Positions 10,297 through 21,155 of a stretch of DNA of 64,000 bases are shown in pieces. The stretch covers positions 1-64,000 of the forward strand of contig NZ_LT546026.1 in NCBI RefSeq assembly GCF_900078305.2. The letters are read 5' to 3'. Positions within the stretch are counted from its first letter, which is position 1. Each line of letters starts with the position of its first letter. This DNA is from Corynebacterium bouchesdurhonense. Lineage in GTDB: Bacteria > Actinomycetota > Actinomycetes > Mycobacteriales > Mycobacteriaceae. The position numbers and the translations under genes are program-made. The notes under the pieces were generated by a model. It did no database searches, was not told the DNA's origin, and was given only the letters and a program-made list of their open reading frames with translations.

Positions 10297-10983
10297 ATGG
10301 ATGCACTCTGGGCATTTTTGCTCCCTAAGCTCTGGCCTGCCTTTTGGACGACCATCAAGCTCACCGCGTTGTCAGCCATTGGCTCGCTCGTGCTGGGCAC
10401 GATTTTGACCGCCATGCGCGTCTCCCCCGTGGGGATCTTGCGCTCGCTGTCGGCGTTTTACATCAACACCGTGCGCAACACCCCGTTGACGCTGGTGATC
10501 CTGTTCTGCTCCTTCGGCCTTTACCAGAACTTGGGCCTGCAACTGGCCAGCCGCGAGTCCAGCACCTTCCTGGCGGACCAAAACTTCCGCCTCGCCGTGC
10601 TCGGTTTCATCCTCTACACCTCCTGCTTTGTGGCGGAGAGCCTGCGAAGCGGCATCAACACCGTCCACTTCGGCCAGGCCGAGGCGGCGCGTTCGCTGGG
10701 GCTGAGTTTCGGGCAGACGTTTAGCAACATCGTCTTCCCCCAGGCGTGGCGCGCGGCGCTCGTGCCACTAGGCAACACACTGATCGCGCTGACCAAGAAC
10801 ACCACTATTGCCTCAGCGATCGGTGTTGCGGAGGCGTCCCTTTTGATGAAGTCCACCATTGAGATGCACGCCAGCGAGCTGTTCGTCATCTTTGGCGTTT
10901 TCGCACTCGGTTTCATCATCCTCACCCTGCCAATCGGCCTCATCTTTGGCCGCCTGGCTGAGCGAATGGCGGTGAAGAAGTAA
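10297..10983 (+). CDS. gluC: Glutamate ABC permease (mirror copy)
   Basis: Identical to 40558-41244. Inner-membrane permease of the gluABCD importer. Its stop codon is immediately followed by the gluD start. Confidence 0.92.
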   Translation: MDALWAFLLPKLWPAFWTTIKLTALSAIGSLVLGTILTAMRVSPVGILRSLSAFYINTVRNTPLTLVILFCSFGLYQNLGLQLASRESSTFLADQNFRLAVLGFILYTSCFVAESLRSGINTVHFGQAEAARSLGLSFGQTFSNIVFPQAWRAALVPLGNTLIALTKNTTIASAIGVAEASLLMKSTIEMHASELFVIFGVFALGFIILTLPIGLIFGRLAERMAVKK

Positions 10984-11937
10984 ATGGCAAATGAAGTGCG
11001 CGCTACGGTGCTTTATGACGCACCGGGCCCCAAAGCCCTAATGCGCAACCGCATCTACACTGCGGTCACCATCATTGTCCTAGTGGCGATCGCCTGGTGG
11101 GTTCTGTCCACCCTTGGTGAGAAGGGCCAGCTCGACCCCGCAAAATGGAAGCCGTTCACCCAGGCCAACACCTGGAAGACCTACATCCTGCCGGGCCTGC
11201 TCGGCACGCTGAAAGCGGCAGCGACCTCCATCGTTTTTGCCATCATCTTCGGCGTGATCTTCGGGCTTGGCCGCCTGTCCGAGTCGAAACTCATCCGCGG
11301 CGTCTCCGGCGTGGTCGTGGAGTTCTTCCGCGCCATCCCAGTGCTGCTTCTGATGATCTTCTCCTACCAGCTCTTTGCCCTATACAAGCTGGTGCCCCCA
11401 AGCAGCCTGGCTTTCTGGGCAGTCGTGGTGGCGCTGACCCTCTACAACGGCTCGGTAATTGCAGAGGTGCTGCGCGCAGGCATCAACTCCCTGCCGAAGG
11501 GCCAGACTGAGGCGGCCCGCGCGCTCGGCATGTCGCACCGCCAGACAATGTGGACCATCCTTCTGCCCCAGTCTGTGGCCGCGATGCTCCCGGCGCTCAT
11601 CGCACAGATGGTCATTGCGCTTAAGGACACCGCGCTCGGCTACCAGATCGGCTACATCGAGGTTGTCCGCTCCGGTATCCAGTCCGCTTCCACTAACCAG
11701 AACTTCCTCGCCTCGCTGTTTGTGGTCGGCGTGATCATGATCCTGATCAACTACACCCTCACGCTGCTCGCCGAGCGAGTGGAGCGCCAGCTTCGTGCGG
11801 GCCGCGCTCGCCGCAACATCTTCGCCAGAGTGCCGGAAGCCGGCCCGAGCGTGGGCCTGGACACCAAGGACACAGTCAACGTGGACTGGCGCGCCCCCGG
11901 CTACGTGGAGCTGGAGAACCCGGACCAGGGTCACTAG
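10984..11937 (+). CDS. gluD: Glutamate ABC permease (mirror copy)
   Basis: Identical to 39604-40557. Second permease of the importer. Its end overlaps the convergent recX stop. Confidence 0.92.
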   Translation: MANEVRATVLYDAPGPKALMRNRIYTAVTIIVLVAIAWWVLSTLGEKGQLDPAKWKPFTQANTWKTYILPGLLGTLKAAATSIVFAIIFGVIFGLGRLSESKLIRGVSGVVVEFFRAIPVLLLMIFSYQLFALYKLVPPSSLAFWAVVVALTLYNGSVIAEVLRAGINSLPKGQTEAARALGMSHRQTMWTILLPQSVAAMLPALIAQMVIALKDTALGYQIGYIEVVRSGIQSASTNQNFLASLFVVGVIMILINYTLTLLAERVERQLRAGRARRNIFARVPEAGPSVGLDTKDTVNVDWRAPGYVELENPDQGH

Positions 11938-12518
11938 CCCCCAAGCTCGTCGAGGCGCTCGTCGAGCGCCTCGCGGGCAATCCGCACTGACATACCCGAG
12001 CTGTAGCCGCGGCGGGCAAGCACACCGACGACGCGGCGCAGCGCCTTGTCGTATTCGGTGCGGTCCGCGGGCACCGCCTTGACGGCACGGGCCTTCTTCT
12101 CGGCGAGGGCGCGGGCCTGCGCCTCCTCGTCCTCCTCGCTGATCTGGGCCAGGGCGTCGGCGCGGATCGCCGCGGCCACGCCCTTGTCGCGCAGCTCCAA
12201 GTCGAGGGCCCGCGCCGACTTGCCACGCCGGGCGGCGCGCTGGCGGACCCATTCGTGCGCGAACGAGGAGTCGTCGATAAGCGATGCGCGCTCGAGCGAG
12301 TCCAGCACCTCGTCGACGAGATCGGGTGCGAACTCGGCGGCGATCAGGCGCTCTCGCAGCTCGTGGCGGGAGCGGGCCCGCTGGTCTAGGAGCCCGAGCG
12401 CGCGCTTACGCACGGGCGCCAAAGCCTCGTCGCGGCGCGCGTCAAAAAGGTCGCCCTCCTCGAACTCGTCGATCGCGCGCTGCAGGCGGGCAAGCTTCTC
12501 CGGATCGGGCTGCGGCAC
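11934..12518 (-). CDS. recX: RecA regulator (mirror copy)
   Basis: Identical to 39023-39607. Small helical modulator of RecA filaments, 14 bases downstream of recA. Confidence 0.92.
   Translation of the reverse strand: MPQPDPEKLARLQRAIDEFEEGDLFDARRDEALAPVRKRALGLLDQRARSRHELRERLIAAEFAPDLVDEVLDSLERASLIDDSSFAHEWVRQRAARRGKSARALDLELRDKGVAAAIRADALAQISEEDEEAQARALAEKKARAVKAVPADRTEYDKALRRVVGVLARRGYSSGMSVRIAREALDERLDELGG
12273..12282 (+). repeat. GTCGAYAAGC motif copy
   Basis: Exact core GTCGATAAGC followed by GATGC, inside recX. Mirror copy at 39259-39268. Confidence 0.85.
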
Positions 12519-12532
12519 GGGCTACTGCTCGG

Positions 12533-13666
12533 CTACTGCTCGTCGGAGGCCAGGAGGTCCTCGTCATCGTCGTCGAAGTCGATGTTGGGGACCATGTCCA
12601 CTGGATCGTCCGTCAGCTCGTCGTCCGCGGCGCTGGCGTTCGCGTACTTGCCCACGCCGAGGGCCTTGAAGATCTTGTCCTCGATCTCGTCCGCCAGCTC
12701 CGGGTTGTCCTTCAGGAACAGGCGGGCCTTCTCTTTGCCCTGGCCTAGCTGGTCCCCCTCGTAGGTGAACCAGGAGCCGGACTTCTTCACAATGCCGTTG
12801 TCCACGCCCATGTCGATGATCGAGGACTCGCGGGAAATGCCCTCGCCGTACATGATGTCGAACTCGGCGATCTTGAACGGCGGCGAGACCTTGTTCTTAA
12901 CCACCTTCAGCTTGGTGCGGTTGCCGATGGAATCCTGGCCGTCCTTCAGCGTCTGGATACGGCGCACGTCGCAGCGGACGGAGGCGTAGAACTTCAGCGC
13001 CTTACCGCCGGTGGTGGTCTCGGGCGAGCCGAACATGACGCCGATCTTCTCGCGCAGCTGGTTGATGAAGATGGCGGTGGTGCCGGAGTTGTACAGCGCG
13101 CCCGTCATCTTGCGCAGCGCCTGCGACATGAGGCGGGCCTGGAGGCCGACGTGGCTGTCGCCCATCTCGCCCTCGATCTCGGCCTTCGGCGTCAGTGCCG
13201 CGACCGAGTCGATCACAATGATGTCGATGGCGCCGGAGCGCACCAGCATGTCCGCGATCTCGAGCGCCTGCTCGCCCGTGTCCGGCTGGGAAACCAGCAG
13301 GTTGTCGGTGTCCACGCCGAGCTTCTTGGCGTACTCGGGGTCGAGCGCGTGCTCCGCGTCGATGAACGCGGCGATGCCGCCTGCGCGCTGCGCCTGAGCG
13401 ATGGCGTGCAGTGCAACGGTGGTCTTACCGGAAGACTCCGGCCCGTAAATCTCCACGATGCGCCCGCGGGGCCAGCCGCCGATGCCCAGCGCCACGTCGA
13501 TGGCGGTGTTGCCGGAGGAGATGGACTGGATCGGCGGGCGCTCCTCGTCCCCCAGGCGCATAATCGCGCCCTTGCCGAAGTCCTTCTCGATCATCGCTAG
13601 CGCCGCGTCGAGCGCGTTCTGACGGTCGCTCCCCGCGGCGGCTGCGGTCTTCTTCTTGGTTGCCAT
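12533..13666 (-). CDS. recA: Recombinase A (mirror copy)
   Basis: Identical to 37875-39008. DNA strand exchange and SOS co-protease; P-loop at residues 75-82; no intein. Confidence 0.97.
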   Translation of the reverse strand: MATKKKTAAAAGSDRQNALDAALAMIEKDFGKGAIMRLGDEERPPIQSISSGNTAIDVALGIGGWPRGRIVEIYGPESSGKTTVALHAIAQAQRAGGIAAFIDAEHALDPEYAKKLGVDTDNLLVSQPDTGEQALEIADMLVRSGAIDIIVIDSVAALTPKAEIEGEMGDSHVGLQARLMSQALRKMTGALYNSGTTAIFINQLREKIGVMFGSPETTTGGKALKFYASVRCDVRRIQTLKDGQDSIGNRTKLKVVKNKVSPPFKIAEFDIMYGEGISRESSIIDMGVDNGIVKKSGSWFTYEGDQLGQGKEKARLFLKDNPELADEIEDKIFKALGVGKYANASAADDELTDDPVDMVPNIDFDDDDEDLLASDEQ

Positions 13667-13834
13667 GCGTGTGCTCTCCTCTTCGATGTGTGGCGGCGGC
13701 AGAAATGTAGCTGTTATGTATTAGACGCTCGCCGTTGCCTCCGGTTCCGTCCGGACCCGAACTTTTTCCAGCAGCGAAGAACGGCGAAGCTAGACCACAC
13801 TGTAGAACCGGGATCCAACACGCCCGATCCTACA

Positions 13835-13849
13835 CGCAAACATGTTCGA
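13835..13849 (-). promoter_or_regulatory. LexA (SOS) box of recA (mirror copy)
   Basis: TCGAACATGTTTGCG on the minus strand just upstream of a TAGGAT -10 box. Mirror of 37692-37706. Confidence 0.8.
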
Positions 13850-13884
13850 TACCGCATCGCACACGCCGTGTGGGGGCAGCCGCC

Positions 13885-14100
13885 CTAAAAACCCGGGCGA
13901 TCCACGCCCAGGCGGCGCTCCTCGGGAACGTCGAAGGCATCGCAGAGCCCCTGCCACACCTCGCGCGGATCGACACCGCTTTCGATCGCCTCCGCCGCGG
14001 TCTGGCCGGACTGCGGCAGGACCTGGGACCCGATGATCCACTGGGCGCGCTCCGGTCCGAACTCGTCACGGACAAGCTGCTCAAACTCAGTCAGGCGCAT
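13885..14100 (-). CDS. DUF3046 protein (mirror copy)
   Basis: Identical to 37441-37656. A 71-residue acidic protein of unknown function that sits before recA in many actinobacteria. Confidence 0.85.
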   Translation of the reverse strand: MRLTEFEQLVRDEFGPERAQWIIGSQVLPQSGQTAAEAIESGVDPREVWQGLCDAFDVPEERRLGVDRPGF

Positions 14101-14135
14101 GGGCTACAAACTTACACGCCCAACTAAGCGCGCAA

Positions 14136-14150
14136 TTGAACGGTGTTCAA
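14136..14150. promoter_or_regulatory. BioQ-type operator of bioY (mirror copy)
   Basis: Perfect inverted repeat TTGAAC-GGT-GTTCAA just before the -10 TACACT (14152-14157). It resembles the TGAAC-N3-GTTAC box of the biotin repressor BioQ. Mirror of 37391-37405. Confidence 0.75.
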
Positions 14151-14164
14151 CTACACTTCCCGCC

Positions 14165-14770
14165 ATGACCTCAGCTACCCCCGCCACACCGGCGCAGCCC
14201 CGCCCCCGCGGCAACGCAACCGCGCAGGACATCGCGCTCATCGCCGTCTTCGCCGCCATCATCATCGTCCTGGGCTTCGTGTCCATCCCCGTCGGAGCCG
14301 CCGGCGTGCCGATCGTGCTGCAGAACGCGGCCGTCATCCTCGCCGGCCTCGTTCTGGGCCGCCGCCGGGGGTTCCTCACCGCCGCGGTCTTCCTCCTGGT
14401 CGGCCTCGCCCTGCCAGTGCTAGCGGGCGGCCGCACCGTCATCGCCGCGCTCGGCGGCCCAACCGTGGGCTACCTGGTCGGCTACCTCGTCTCCGCCTAC
14501 GTCGCAGGCGCGATCGCCTACCTCGCCCCGTTCAAGGCCAACCGCGGCGCAACCGTCGCGGTGATCGCGCTCGCAGGCGCGGTAGGCCTTTTCTTGCAGT
14601 ACCTCTTCGGGGTCTTCGGCATGATGTGGCGCCTGGACATGACGTTCGGCGCCGCGTGGGCCGCGCAGGTGCCGTTCCTGCTGCCGGATGCGGGCAAGAT
14701 CGCGTTGATGATCGCGGTCGCCGCGGCGGTGCACGGTGCGTTTCCGGACTTGCATCGGGAGCGTCGATAA
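14165..14770 (+). CDS. bioY: Biotin ECF transporter S component (mirror copy)
   Basis: Identical to 36771-37376. Membrane protein that captures biotin. Leaderless ATG seven bases after the -10 box. Confidence 0.93.
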   Translation: MTSATPATPAQPRPRGNATAQDIALIAVFAAIIIVLGFVSIPVGAAGVPIVLQNAAVILAGLVLGRRRGFLTAAVFLLVGLALPVLAGGRTVIAALGGPTVGYLVGYLVSAYVAGAIAYLAPFKANRGATVAVIALAGAVGLFLQYLFGVFGMMWRLDMTFGAAWAAQVPFLLPDAGKIALMIAVAAAVHGAFPDLHRERR

Positions 14771-14772
14771 GC
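14763..14772 (+). repeat. GTCGAYAAGC motif copy
   Basis: Exact core GTCGATAAGC that supplies the bioY stop codon (TAA) and ends three bases before the bioM ATG. Mirror copy at 36769-36778. Confidence 0.85.
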
Positions 14773-14775
14773 ACA

Positions 14776-15465
14776 ATGCCCCTGATCGAATTCGAGGGCG
14801 CGTCCGTTTCCTACGACGGCACGCAGGTGCTCGCGCCGCTCACCGTGCGCCTCAACGAGCGGCGCATCGGCATCATCGGCTCGAACGGCTCCGGCAAGTC
14901 CACCACCGTGCGGCTGATCAACGGCTTAATTGAGCCGACTACGGGGCGCGTGCTTGTCGACGGCCAGTCCCCCAGCACCCACGGCAAAGAGATCCGCCGC
15001 CGGGTGGGGTTCGTGTTCTCCGATGCCGAGTCACAAATTGTCATGCCTCGCGTAGCCGACGACGTGGCGTTCTCCCTGCGCCGCTTCAAACTACCGCGCG
15101 ACGAGGTGCGCGCCCGCACCGCCGCCGCGCTGGAGCGCTTCGGGCTCAGCGAGCTTGCCGAGAACTCCCCGCACACCCTCTCCGGCGGCGAAAAACAGCT
15201 GTTGGCGCTGGCATCCGTGCTGGTGACCGAGCCGGACACCGTGATCGCCGACGAGCCGACCACGCTGCTGGACCTGCGCAACCGCCGCCGCCTCATCCGC
15301 GAGCTGGAGGCCCTGGAGCAGCAGGTCATCGTGGTCACGCACGACCTCGAGATGCTGCGCGGCTTCGACCGCGTGCTGGTGATCGACGAGGCCCACCTGG
15401 TGTGCGACGCCGCGCCCGACGAGGCGATCGCCCACTACCTCGACCTCATGGAATCAAAGCCGTGA
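14776..15465 (+). CDS. bioM: Biotin ECF transporter ATPase (mirror copy)
   Basis: Identical to 36076-36765. ABC-type ATPase with P-loop at residues 35-43. Overlaps bioN by GTGA. Confidence 0.92.
   Translation: MPLIEFEGASVSYDGTQVLAPLTVRLNERRIGIIGSNGSGKSTTVRLINGLIEPTTGRVLVDGQSPSTHGKEIRRRVGFVFSDAESQIVMPRVADDVAFSLRRFKLPRDEVRARTAAALERFGLSELAENSPHTLSGGEKQLLALASVLVTEPDTVIADEPTTLLDLRNRRRLIRELEALEQQVIVVTHDLEMLRGFDRVLVIDEAHLVCDAAPDEAIAHYLDLMESKP
14952..14961 (-). repeat. GTCGAYAAGC motif copy
   Basis: Exact core GTCGACAAGC inside bioM. Mirror copy at 36580-36589. Confidence 0.8.
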
Positions 15466-16076
15466 TCCGCGAGCTGCCGCTGGGCGTGTACGTGCCCGGC
15501 AACACCGCGCTGCACCGCGCCCACCCCACCGTGAAGTTTGTTGCGCTGGTGGCGTTCATCATTGTCGCCACCGTCTGGCCCGCCGAGCCGTGGCAATCCA
15601 TGGCGGTGCTAATCGCTGCGATGGCGCTCTACCCAGCCGCCCGCGTGCCCGCCGGGGTGGCATGGCGCCAGCTGGTGCCGCTGCTGCCCATCTTGGGGTT
15701 CCTCGGTGCGTTCTCCTGGTGGCAGAACGGCGCCGAGCGCGCCCTGACCATGCTGATCAGTCTGCTGGCCACCATCGCGGCGGCCAACCTACTCACGCTG
15801 ACCACCACGGTGGAGGAGCTACTCGACGCCCTCGACGCCAGCCTGCGCCCCCTCAGCAGGCTGGGCGTGCGCACCGACCTGATCAGCCTCACCATCGCGC
15901 TGACCATCCGGCTCATCCCCCTCATGCTCGCCACGGCCAACGAGGTGCTCGACGCCCGCAAGGCGCGCGGCGCCGGGTTCTCGTTCGCCGCCTTCGGCAT
16001 CCCCCTGGTGATCCGCTCCGTGCGCCGCGCCAAGATGATCGGCGAAGCGCTCATGGCGCGCGGCGCGGTGGACTAG
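15462..16076 (+). CDS. bioN: Biotin ECF transporter T component (mirror copy)
   Basis: Identical to 35465-36079. Transmembrane coupling protein with two Ala-Arg-Gly motifs near its C-terminus. Confidence 0.9.
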   Translation: MIRELPLGVYVPGNTALHRAHPTVKFVALVAFIIVATVWPAEPWQSMAVLIAAMALYPAARVPAGVAWRQLVPLLPILGFLGAFSWWQNGAERALTMLISLLATIAAANLLTLTTTVEELLDALDASLRPLSRLGVRTDLISLTIALTIRLIPLMLATANEVLDARKARGAGFSFAAFGIPLVIRSVRRAKMIGEALMARGAVD

Positions 16077-16084
16077 GTCTCCGG

Positions 16085-18562
16085 CTACGCCCGGGTGGAG
16101 CTCAGCTGCTGCTGCACGGCAAGCGCCTGCGCCGCCAGCGCCGGGTTGAAGATGCCCAGGCGCAGCTGCAGCTCGAGGTTGGCCTGCGCCAGCGCGTCGC
16201 GGGCCGGGCCGTTCACGCCGACGAACGCGAGGAGGCCCAGGGGGAGCAGCAGGGCGAACGGCACCAGCACGGCCGCAGCGATCCAGCCCGGCGTGAGCGA
16301 GCTGGCGGAGCTGGCGGAGCTGCCGGAACCGTCGCCCGGCGCCGGTGCCGGTGCCGGTGCCGCCTCGCACTCAACCACGGCCACGGCGACCGCCCCGCGC
16401 AGCGCAATCCCGTTCGTTGCGTTGTCATCGGCCCAGAGGTAGCGGGTGGTGTCGGTGCGCGTACCTTGCTCGCACGTCCCCTCCTTGAAGTAGCGCGCGT
16501 AGCCCTCGTTGGCGAAGTTCTCGGTCATGCCCGCGGGGCGCGCCTGCACGTCGGACGCCTGCGCGAACTCGGTGCCGTTGTACGTGATCAGGATGGACTG
16601 GCCGTCGCACACCTCGTCGCACAGCGCGCGCAGCTGGCTGGCCTGGCGGTCATAATCCAGCGCCATCACGCCCTTGAACGGGGTCTTCAGCCGCTGCACC
16701 AGCGTGGACGCGCCGTTGTCGCCGAGGGAAACAAAGAGCACCTCGCCGGTCTCCTCCACGCCCACCGCGAACACGTTCTGCTCGGGGATGTACGCGATTG
16801 CCTCGAGGCCGCCGTTCGGCGCCACCGGGCCCACGTGCTCCGCTAGGTTCCACTCGCCGGTCGCGTTCAAAGTGCCTTCGCTTGCCGACGCAACCTCATA
16901 CCGCAACACCGATGGCCGCGAGACCTTCTTGTTGGCGTTGTCGCGCTCCGTTGCCACGTACAGGGCGCCGTCGGGGCCCACCGTCACGCCCTCGGCGTCC
17001 GGGATCCCGGTGCCGTCGCCGTAGCGGAGCGTGAAGCGCCCGCCAACGGAGTAGGTTCCGGCCGCGTCGTCGTAATCCAGGGCCCAGAGCTCTGCCTTGC
17101 CGTTGTTGACCACCCACGCGCGGCCGTTCTGGTCGAAGTCAACGCCGGACATGTCCTTGGTGTTGAACTCCGCACCCAGGTCGATGTCGGTGATCTTCAG
17201 GCCGGCCACCGGCCACGCCACAGAGTCCAGCGGCTTGGTCTCTTCCTTGACCGGCGCCTCGTTCTTGGCGCCCGGGGTGGCCTTTGTGTCCGTGAACGCG
17301 CCGGTGCCGTCCGGTAGCCTTCCCCAGGTATCTGCCGCGTGCGCGGACCAGCCGGCCTCGTCCACCGCGGTGCCGTCGGCGGTGAAGAGGCGGACCTTGT
17401 CGTTGCCGCCTAGGCCGAAGCCCTCGCCGCCCCCGAGGGCCTGGGCGCCCTCGGTGTAGAAGCGGGCGAACGCGCCCGGCTTGAGCACCGTGCCCGCCGG
17501 GAACACCAGCGGGGTGTGCGAATCGTCGTTGTCCAGCACCGTCCATCTGGAGATGTCCGCGTCCGCGTCGCCGGCGTTGTAGAGCTCGAACCAGTCGGCC
17601 ACCGGGTCGCCGTTCGATTCCACCTCGTTGATCACCACCTTCGGGATGGCAGCCGGCTCCTCGGGCACGTACGCCACGTTGGCCGCGCCGCGGGTCTTCT
17701 CGCCCGTCACGACGAACTCGCCCCGCATGTCCGGGATACGGCCGATCGAGGTCGCGCGGTCCGTCGGCAGCGCGGCGGGGCCGGTGTAGGAGTGCTCGTC
17801 GACCATCTTGCCGCTCGTGTCCGCGATGGTCACCGTGTCACCCGAGTTGCCCAGGCCGAAGCCCGTCGTTCCGTCGGGGGTGTTTTCCTTGCCGTCCGTG
17901 TAGAACGCGTAGTAGCCGCCGGCGGGGATCACGGTCCCCTCCGGGAACTTCAACGGCGCGTGGGCCGGATCATCGGCGACGGCGGTCCAGCCGCTGATGT
18001 CCACGTCCTGGCCAGTCGGGTTGGCCAGCTCCACCCAGTCCGCGGGCTCGCCCTGCGGGTCGATCTCGTTGATCACCACGCGGAGCCGCTCGTTGGCCTC
18101 GCCGCGGGTGGCGCGCAGGCTCTCGGCGAAGTCGCCGGTGCCGTCAGCGGTCCGCGCCCACGACGTCTTCGCGTGCGCGGCCCATGTGAAGGAATCCACC
18201 TCGGCGCCCGACGCGTCTCTAAGCGTGATGGAGTCTTCGTCGCCCAGCCCGAACCCTTTGGACTTATCGGGCGTGGATCCTTCCGTCTCGAAGGCGTAGA
18301 AGCCGCGGGCGGGCACGACCGTCCCCGCGGGGAACACGATGGGCGTTGATTTCTTGCCGCTGTCGATGGCGGTCCAGCCGGAGATATCGATCGCGGTTTC
18401 GGTGTTGTTGTAGAGCTCCACCCAGTCGGTGCCCTGGGTGACGACCTCATTGATGGCGATGCCGGACGGGGCGGCTACCGCCTCCGGCGCGTGCAGGGGC
18501 GCGAGCACCAGCGCCGTCGCCAGCGGCGCGGCGAGGATGTCTCGCAGGCGTGTGTTCAGCAT
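16085..18562 (-). CDS. Surface protein: lamin-tail domains and propeller (mirror copy)
   Basis: Identical to 32979-35456. Signal peptide, three lamin-tail-like domains, a phytase/esterase-like propeller, one membrane helix and an FNP tail. Confidence 0.85.
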   Translation of the reverse strand: MLNTRLRDILAAPLATALVLAPLHAPEAVAAPSGIAINEVVTQGTDWVELYNNTETAIDISGWTAIDSGKKSTPIVFPAGTVVPARGFYAFETEGSTPDKSKGFGLGDEDSITLRDASGAEVDSFTWAAHAKTSWARTADGTGDFAESLRATRGEANERLRVVINEIDPQGEPADWVELANPTGQDVDISGWTAVADDPAHAPLKFPEGTVIPAGGYYAFYTDGKENTPDGTTGFGLGNSGDTVTIADTSGKMVDEHSYTGPAALPTDRATSIGRIPDMRGEFVVTGEKTRGAANVAYVPEEPAAIPKVVINEVESNGDPVADWFELYNAGDADADISRWTVLDNDDSHTPLVFPAGTVLKPGAFARFYTEGAQALGGGEGFGLGGNDKVRLFTADGTAVDEAGWSAHAADTWGRLPDGTGAFTDTKATPGAKNEAPVKEETKPLDSVAWPVAGLKITDIDLGAEFNTKDMSGVDFDQNGRAWVVNNGKAELWALDYDDAAGTYSVGGRFTLRYGDGTGIPDAEGVTVGPDGALYVATERDNANKKVSRPSVLRYEVASASEGTLNATGEWNLAEHVGPVAPNGGLEAIAYIPEQNVFAVGVEETGEVLFVSLGDNGASTLVQRLKTPFKGVMALDYDRQASQLRALCDEVCDGQSILITYNGTEFAQASDVQARPAGMTENFANEGYARYFKEGTCEQGTRTDTTRYLWADDNATNGIALRGAVAVAVVECEAAPAPAPAPGDGSGSSASSASSLTPGWIAAAVLVPFALLLPLGLLAFVGVNGPARDALAQANLELQLRLGIFNPALAAQALAVQQQLSSTRA
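16880..16889 (-). repeat. GTCGAYAAGC motif, one-base variant
   Basis: GTCGGCAAGC followed by GAAGGC, inside the surface-protein gene. Mirror copy at 34652-34661. Confidence 0.7.
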
Positions 18563-18641
18563 GGGGGTCCTTTGCGTGTCGAGAGATGTGATCCCGCGCA
18601 AAAGACTATGTGCGTTTGGTTAACACGCCGTGAACGCGAGC

Positions 18642-18673
18642 GACGGCGGGTGCCGCGCTGGGCACCCGCCGTC
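18642..18673. terminator. Hairpin after pspA (mirror copy)
   Basis: A 13-bp stem (GACGGCGGGTGCC with its complement) and 6-base loop between pspA and the surface gene, without a T-run after the stem. Mirror of 32868-32899. Confidence 0.55.
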
Positions 18674-18680
18674 GACAAGC
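18671..18680 (+). repeat. GTCGAYAAGC motif copy
   Basis: Exact core GTCGACAAGC between the pspA stop and its hairpin, sharing GTC with the stem. Mirror copy at 32861-32870. Confidence 0.85.
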
Positions 18681-18689
18681 AAAAAGCGC

Positions 18690-19517
18690 TTAGTTCTCCC
18701 CGCGCAGCTCGCGCATGCGCTGCGCAACCGCGTCGTCGCTCACCTCGGCGCCCGGGGTGGCGTTGCCCTGCTCGATCGCGGGCTTGGAACCGGAGGTCAG
18801 CTCGCCCGCCATCTCGGCGCGGATCTGCTCGAGGCGGCCGTGGCCGGCCATCTGGATGCCGGCCTGCTCCACCTCGGCCATGCGGCCTTGCACGGAGTTC
18901 TGCGCCAGCTCGGCTGCGCCCAGCGCGTTGGCGTAGCGGCGCTCGATCTTGTCGCGCACCTGGTCCAGGTTCGGGCCGCCGGCGGTGATGGAGTTCATCT
19001 GCTGCATGGTCTCGGAGACCTTCTCCTGCATCTTCGCCTGCTCGAGCTGGCTGAGCAGCTTGGAGCGCTCCGCCACCTGCTGCTGCAGCTGCGCGGCGTT
19101 GCGCTCCACGGCCTGCTTCGCGGCGCTAGCCTGCTGCAGCGCCTGGTCGTGCAGCTGCTTGGTGTCCTCCACGCCCTGCTCGGCGGTGACCAGCTGGGCC
19201 GCGAACGCCTCCGCGGCGTTCTCGTACTCCTGGGCCTTGCGCGCGTCGCCGTCGGCGCGGGCCTTGTCCGCCAGCTGCAGCGCCTGGCGGGTGTTGGCCT
19301 GGAGCTTCTCCACGTCCTCCAGGCGGCGGTTGAGCTGCATCTCGATCTGGCGCTGGTTGCCAATCACGGCGGCGGCCTGCTGGCTAAGCGCCTGGTGCTG
19401 GCGCTGCGCCTCGCTGATGGCCTGCTCGATCTGCACCTTCGGGTCCGCGTTCTCCTCGATCTTGTTATCGAAAAGCGCCATCAGGTAGTTCCAGAACTTG
19501 GTAAACGGGTTCGCCAT
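18690..19517 (-). CDS. pspA: PspA/IM30 envelope-stress protein (mirror copy)
   Basis: Identical to 32024-32851. Long coiled-coil membrane-protecting protein of the actinobacterial 35-kDa antigen type, downstream of clgR. Confidence 0.9.
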   Translation of the reverse strand: MANPFTKFWNYLMALFDNKIEENADPKVQIEQAISEAQRQHQALSQQAAAVIGNQRQIEMQLNRRLEDVEKLQANTRQALQLADKARADGDARKAQEYENAAEAFAAQLVTAEQGVEDTKQLHDQALQQASAAKQAVERNAAQLQQQVAERSKLLSQLEQAKMQEKVSETMQQMNSITAGGPNLDQVRDKIERRYANALGAAELAQNSVQGRMAEVEQAGIQMAGHGRLEQIRAEMAGELTSGSKPAIEQGNATPGAEVSDDAVAQRMRELRGEN

Positions 19518-19551
19518 GGGTCGGAGACCTTCCTTGTCTTCACCGGGTATA

Positions 19552-19577
19552 AACCGGAAATAATTTGCGTACGTTCC
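19552..19577 (-). promoter_or_regulatory. ECF-type promoter of pspA (mirror copy)
   Basis: GGAAC, 18-base spacer, GTT on the minus strand, matching SigE/SigH-type promoters of actinobacteria. Mirror of 31964-31989. Confidence 0.6.
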
Positions 19578-19603
19578 CGACCATCGTAGACGGGAAACGG
19601 GCG

Positions 19604-19963
19604 TTAGGCCTCCGCTGCCGCCGGCGCGGTGGCGGCGAGCTCCTCCGTGATGGAGGTCAGCGACATGTTCGCCACCGCCTCGAGCACCACCTCGGACACC
19701 GTGGTGTCCAGCGCCTCGCAGATCGACGCCAGCACTTCGGACGAGACCTCCTTGCGGCCGCGCTCCAGCTCCGACAGGTAGCCCGGCGACACCATGGCGT
19801 GGCCGGCCAGCTGGCGCAGGGACACGCCCTTGTCGGCGCGGAAGGCGCGCAAGGACATGCCCAGCGCCTCGCGCAGCAGCGGCTCGCGCACCCGCTTTGG
19901 GGCGCGCGGCGCCTCCACCGGCGCGGCGGGGGTCAGGTCTGGGATCAGCGTTGTGGTTACCAT
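19604..19963 (-). CDS. clgR: XRE-family regulator ClgR (mirror copy)
   Basis: Identical to 31578-31937. Helix-turn-helix activator of Clp protease genes, between cinA and pspA. Confidence 0.9.
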   Translation of the reverse strand: MVTTTLIPDLTPAAPVEAPRAPKRVREPLLREALGMSLRAFRADKGVSLRQLAGHAMVSPGYLSELERGRKEVSSEVLASICEALDTTVSEVVLEAVANMSLTSITEELAATAPAAAEA

Positions 19964-19987
19964 CACCGAGCTCAACGGCTGGGGCCG

Positions 19988-20545
19988 CTACTTTGTTCCC
20001 GCCATCTCCTGCTTGCCGCGTACCGCCTGAAGCGCGCCGCGCAGCGCCGCCTCGACGGCGGCGGAGCGGATCTGGTTGCGGTCCCCGGCCAGCAGGCGCA
20101 CGGGCTCGGGTTCGCCCGGCACCAGCGCGTAGCGCCCCAGCGGCGCCGGTGCGAGCTCCGCCGCGGAGAAAGACGCCGTCCACCGCGGCCCGCTCACACC
20201 GATCCACACCTCGCCGGGTTGGTGGCCGTCCTGCGGGTCGGGCCCCGCCACGCCGGTCAGGGACACCGCCCAGTCCGAGCGGCACGCGGCCCGGCAGCCC
20301 CGCGCCATCTCCCGCGCCACCGCCGCGGACACCACGCCCTCGCGCTCCACCAGCGCCGCGTCGACGCCGGCAAGCCCCACCTTCAGGTCGGTGGCGTACG
20401 TGACCAGACCGCCGCGCAGTACGTCGGAGGCGCCGGGCACCTCGGCGAGCGTCGCCGCGGCCAGCCCCGCGGTGAGGGACTCGCAGAAGGAGATGGTTTG
20501 GTTTGTGCTCCGGAGAGCGTCGATAAGCAACAAGCTCGTGTCCAC
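19988..20545 (-). CDS. cinA: CinA/PncC amidohydrolase (mirror copy)
   Basis: Identical to 30996-31553. Stand-alone CinA C-terminal domain, predicted NMN deamidase. GTG start directly follows the pgsA stop. Confidence 0.88.
   Translation of the reverse strand: MDTSLLLIDALRSTNQTISFCESLTAGLAAATLAEVPGASDVLRGGLVTYATDLKVGLAGVDAALVEREGVVSAAVAREMARGCRAACRSDWAVSLTGVAGPDPQDGHQPGEVWIGVSGPRWTASFSAAELAPAPLGRYALVPGEPEPVRLLAGDRNQIRSAAVEAALRGALQAVRGKQEMAGTK
20519..20528 (+). repeat. GTCGAYAAGC motif copy
   Basis: Exact core GTCGATAAGC at the 5' end of cinA, where the coding strand gives the residues LLIDA. Mirror copy at 31013-31022. Confidence 0.85.
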
Positions 20546-21109
20546 CTAATTCACCTTCCGTGCGTCGAGCAAGTACTGCACGCCCGTCACCACCGTGACT
20601 GCGGCGGCGAGCACCATGACCACCAGAGACGGCGTGTCCATCCACCCCGGCAGCGGGCAGAGGTACAGGCCCACGCCGAGGGTCTGCAGCGCCGTCTTGA
20701 GCTTGCCGCCCTTCGACGCCGGCACGACCTTGCCGCGGCGCAGCATCGCGAAGCGCCACACCGTGATGCCCAGCTCGCGCACCACGATCACCACCGTGAT
20801 CCACACCGGCAGCGTGGCCGCGATGTTTAGCGTCACCAGCGCCGTGATCATCAGCGCCTTGTCCGCGATGGGGTCCGCGATCTTGCCAAAGTCGGTGATC
20901 AAGCCGCGGGCGCGCGCGATGTCGCCGTCCAGCTTGTCGGTGAGCATCAGCGCCACGAACAGCCCGAACGCCCACCACCAGTTCTCATCCAGCACCAGCC
21001 ACGCCAGCACCGGCACGAAGAGGATCCGCAACGACGTCAGGATGTTGGGGAGGTTCCAGTTCGACGGCTGCGGCTGCGGCGGTGGCGGCGTAGCGGCGGG
21101 TTGTGTCAC
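20546..21109 (-). CDS. pgsA: Phosphatidylglycerophosphate synthase (mirror copy)
   Basis: Identical to 30432-30995. CDP-alcohol phosphatidyltransferase with the complete Asp motif (D58, D61, D79, D83). Confidence 0.9.
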   Translation of the reverse strand: MTQPAATPPPPQPQPSNWNLPNILTSLRILFVPVLAWLVLDENWWWAFGLFVALMLTDKLDGDIARARGLITDFGKIADPIADKALMITALVTLNIAATLPVWITVVIVVRELGITVWRFAMLRRGKVVPASKGGKLKTALQTLGVGLYLCPLPGWMDTPSLVVMVLAAAVTVVTGVQYLLDARKVN

Positions 21110-21155
21110 GTAAGCCACCCTACAGACCGCCCGCGAGCGCCTACACTCCTATCCC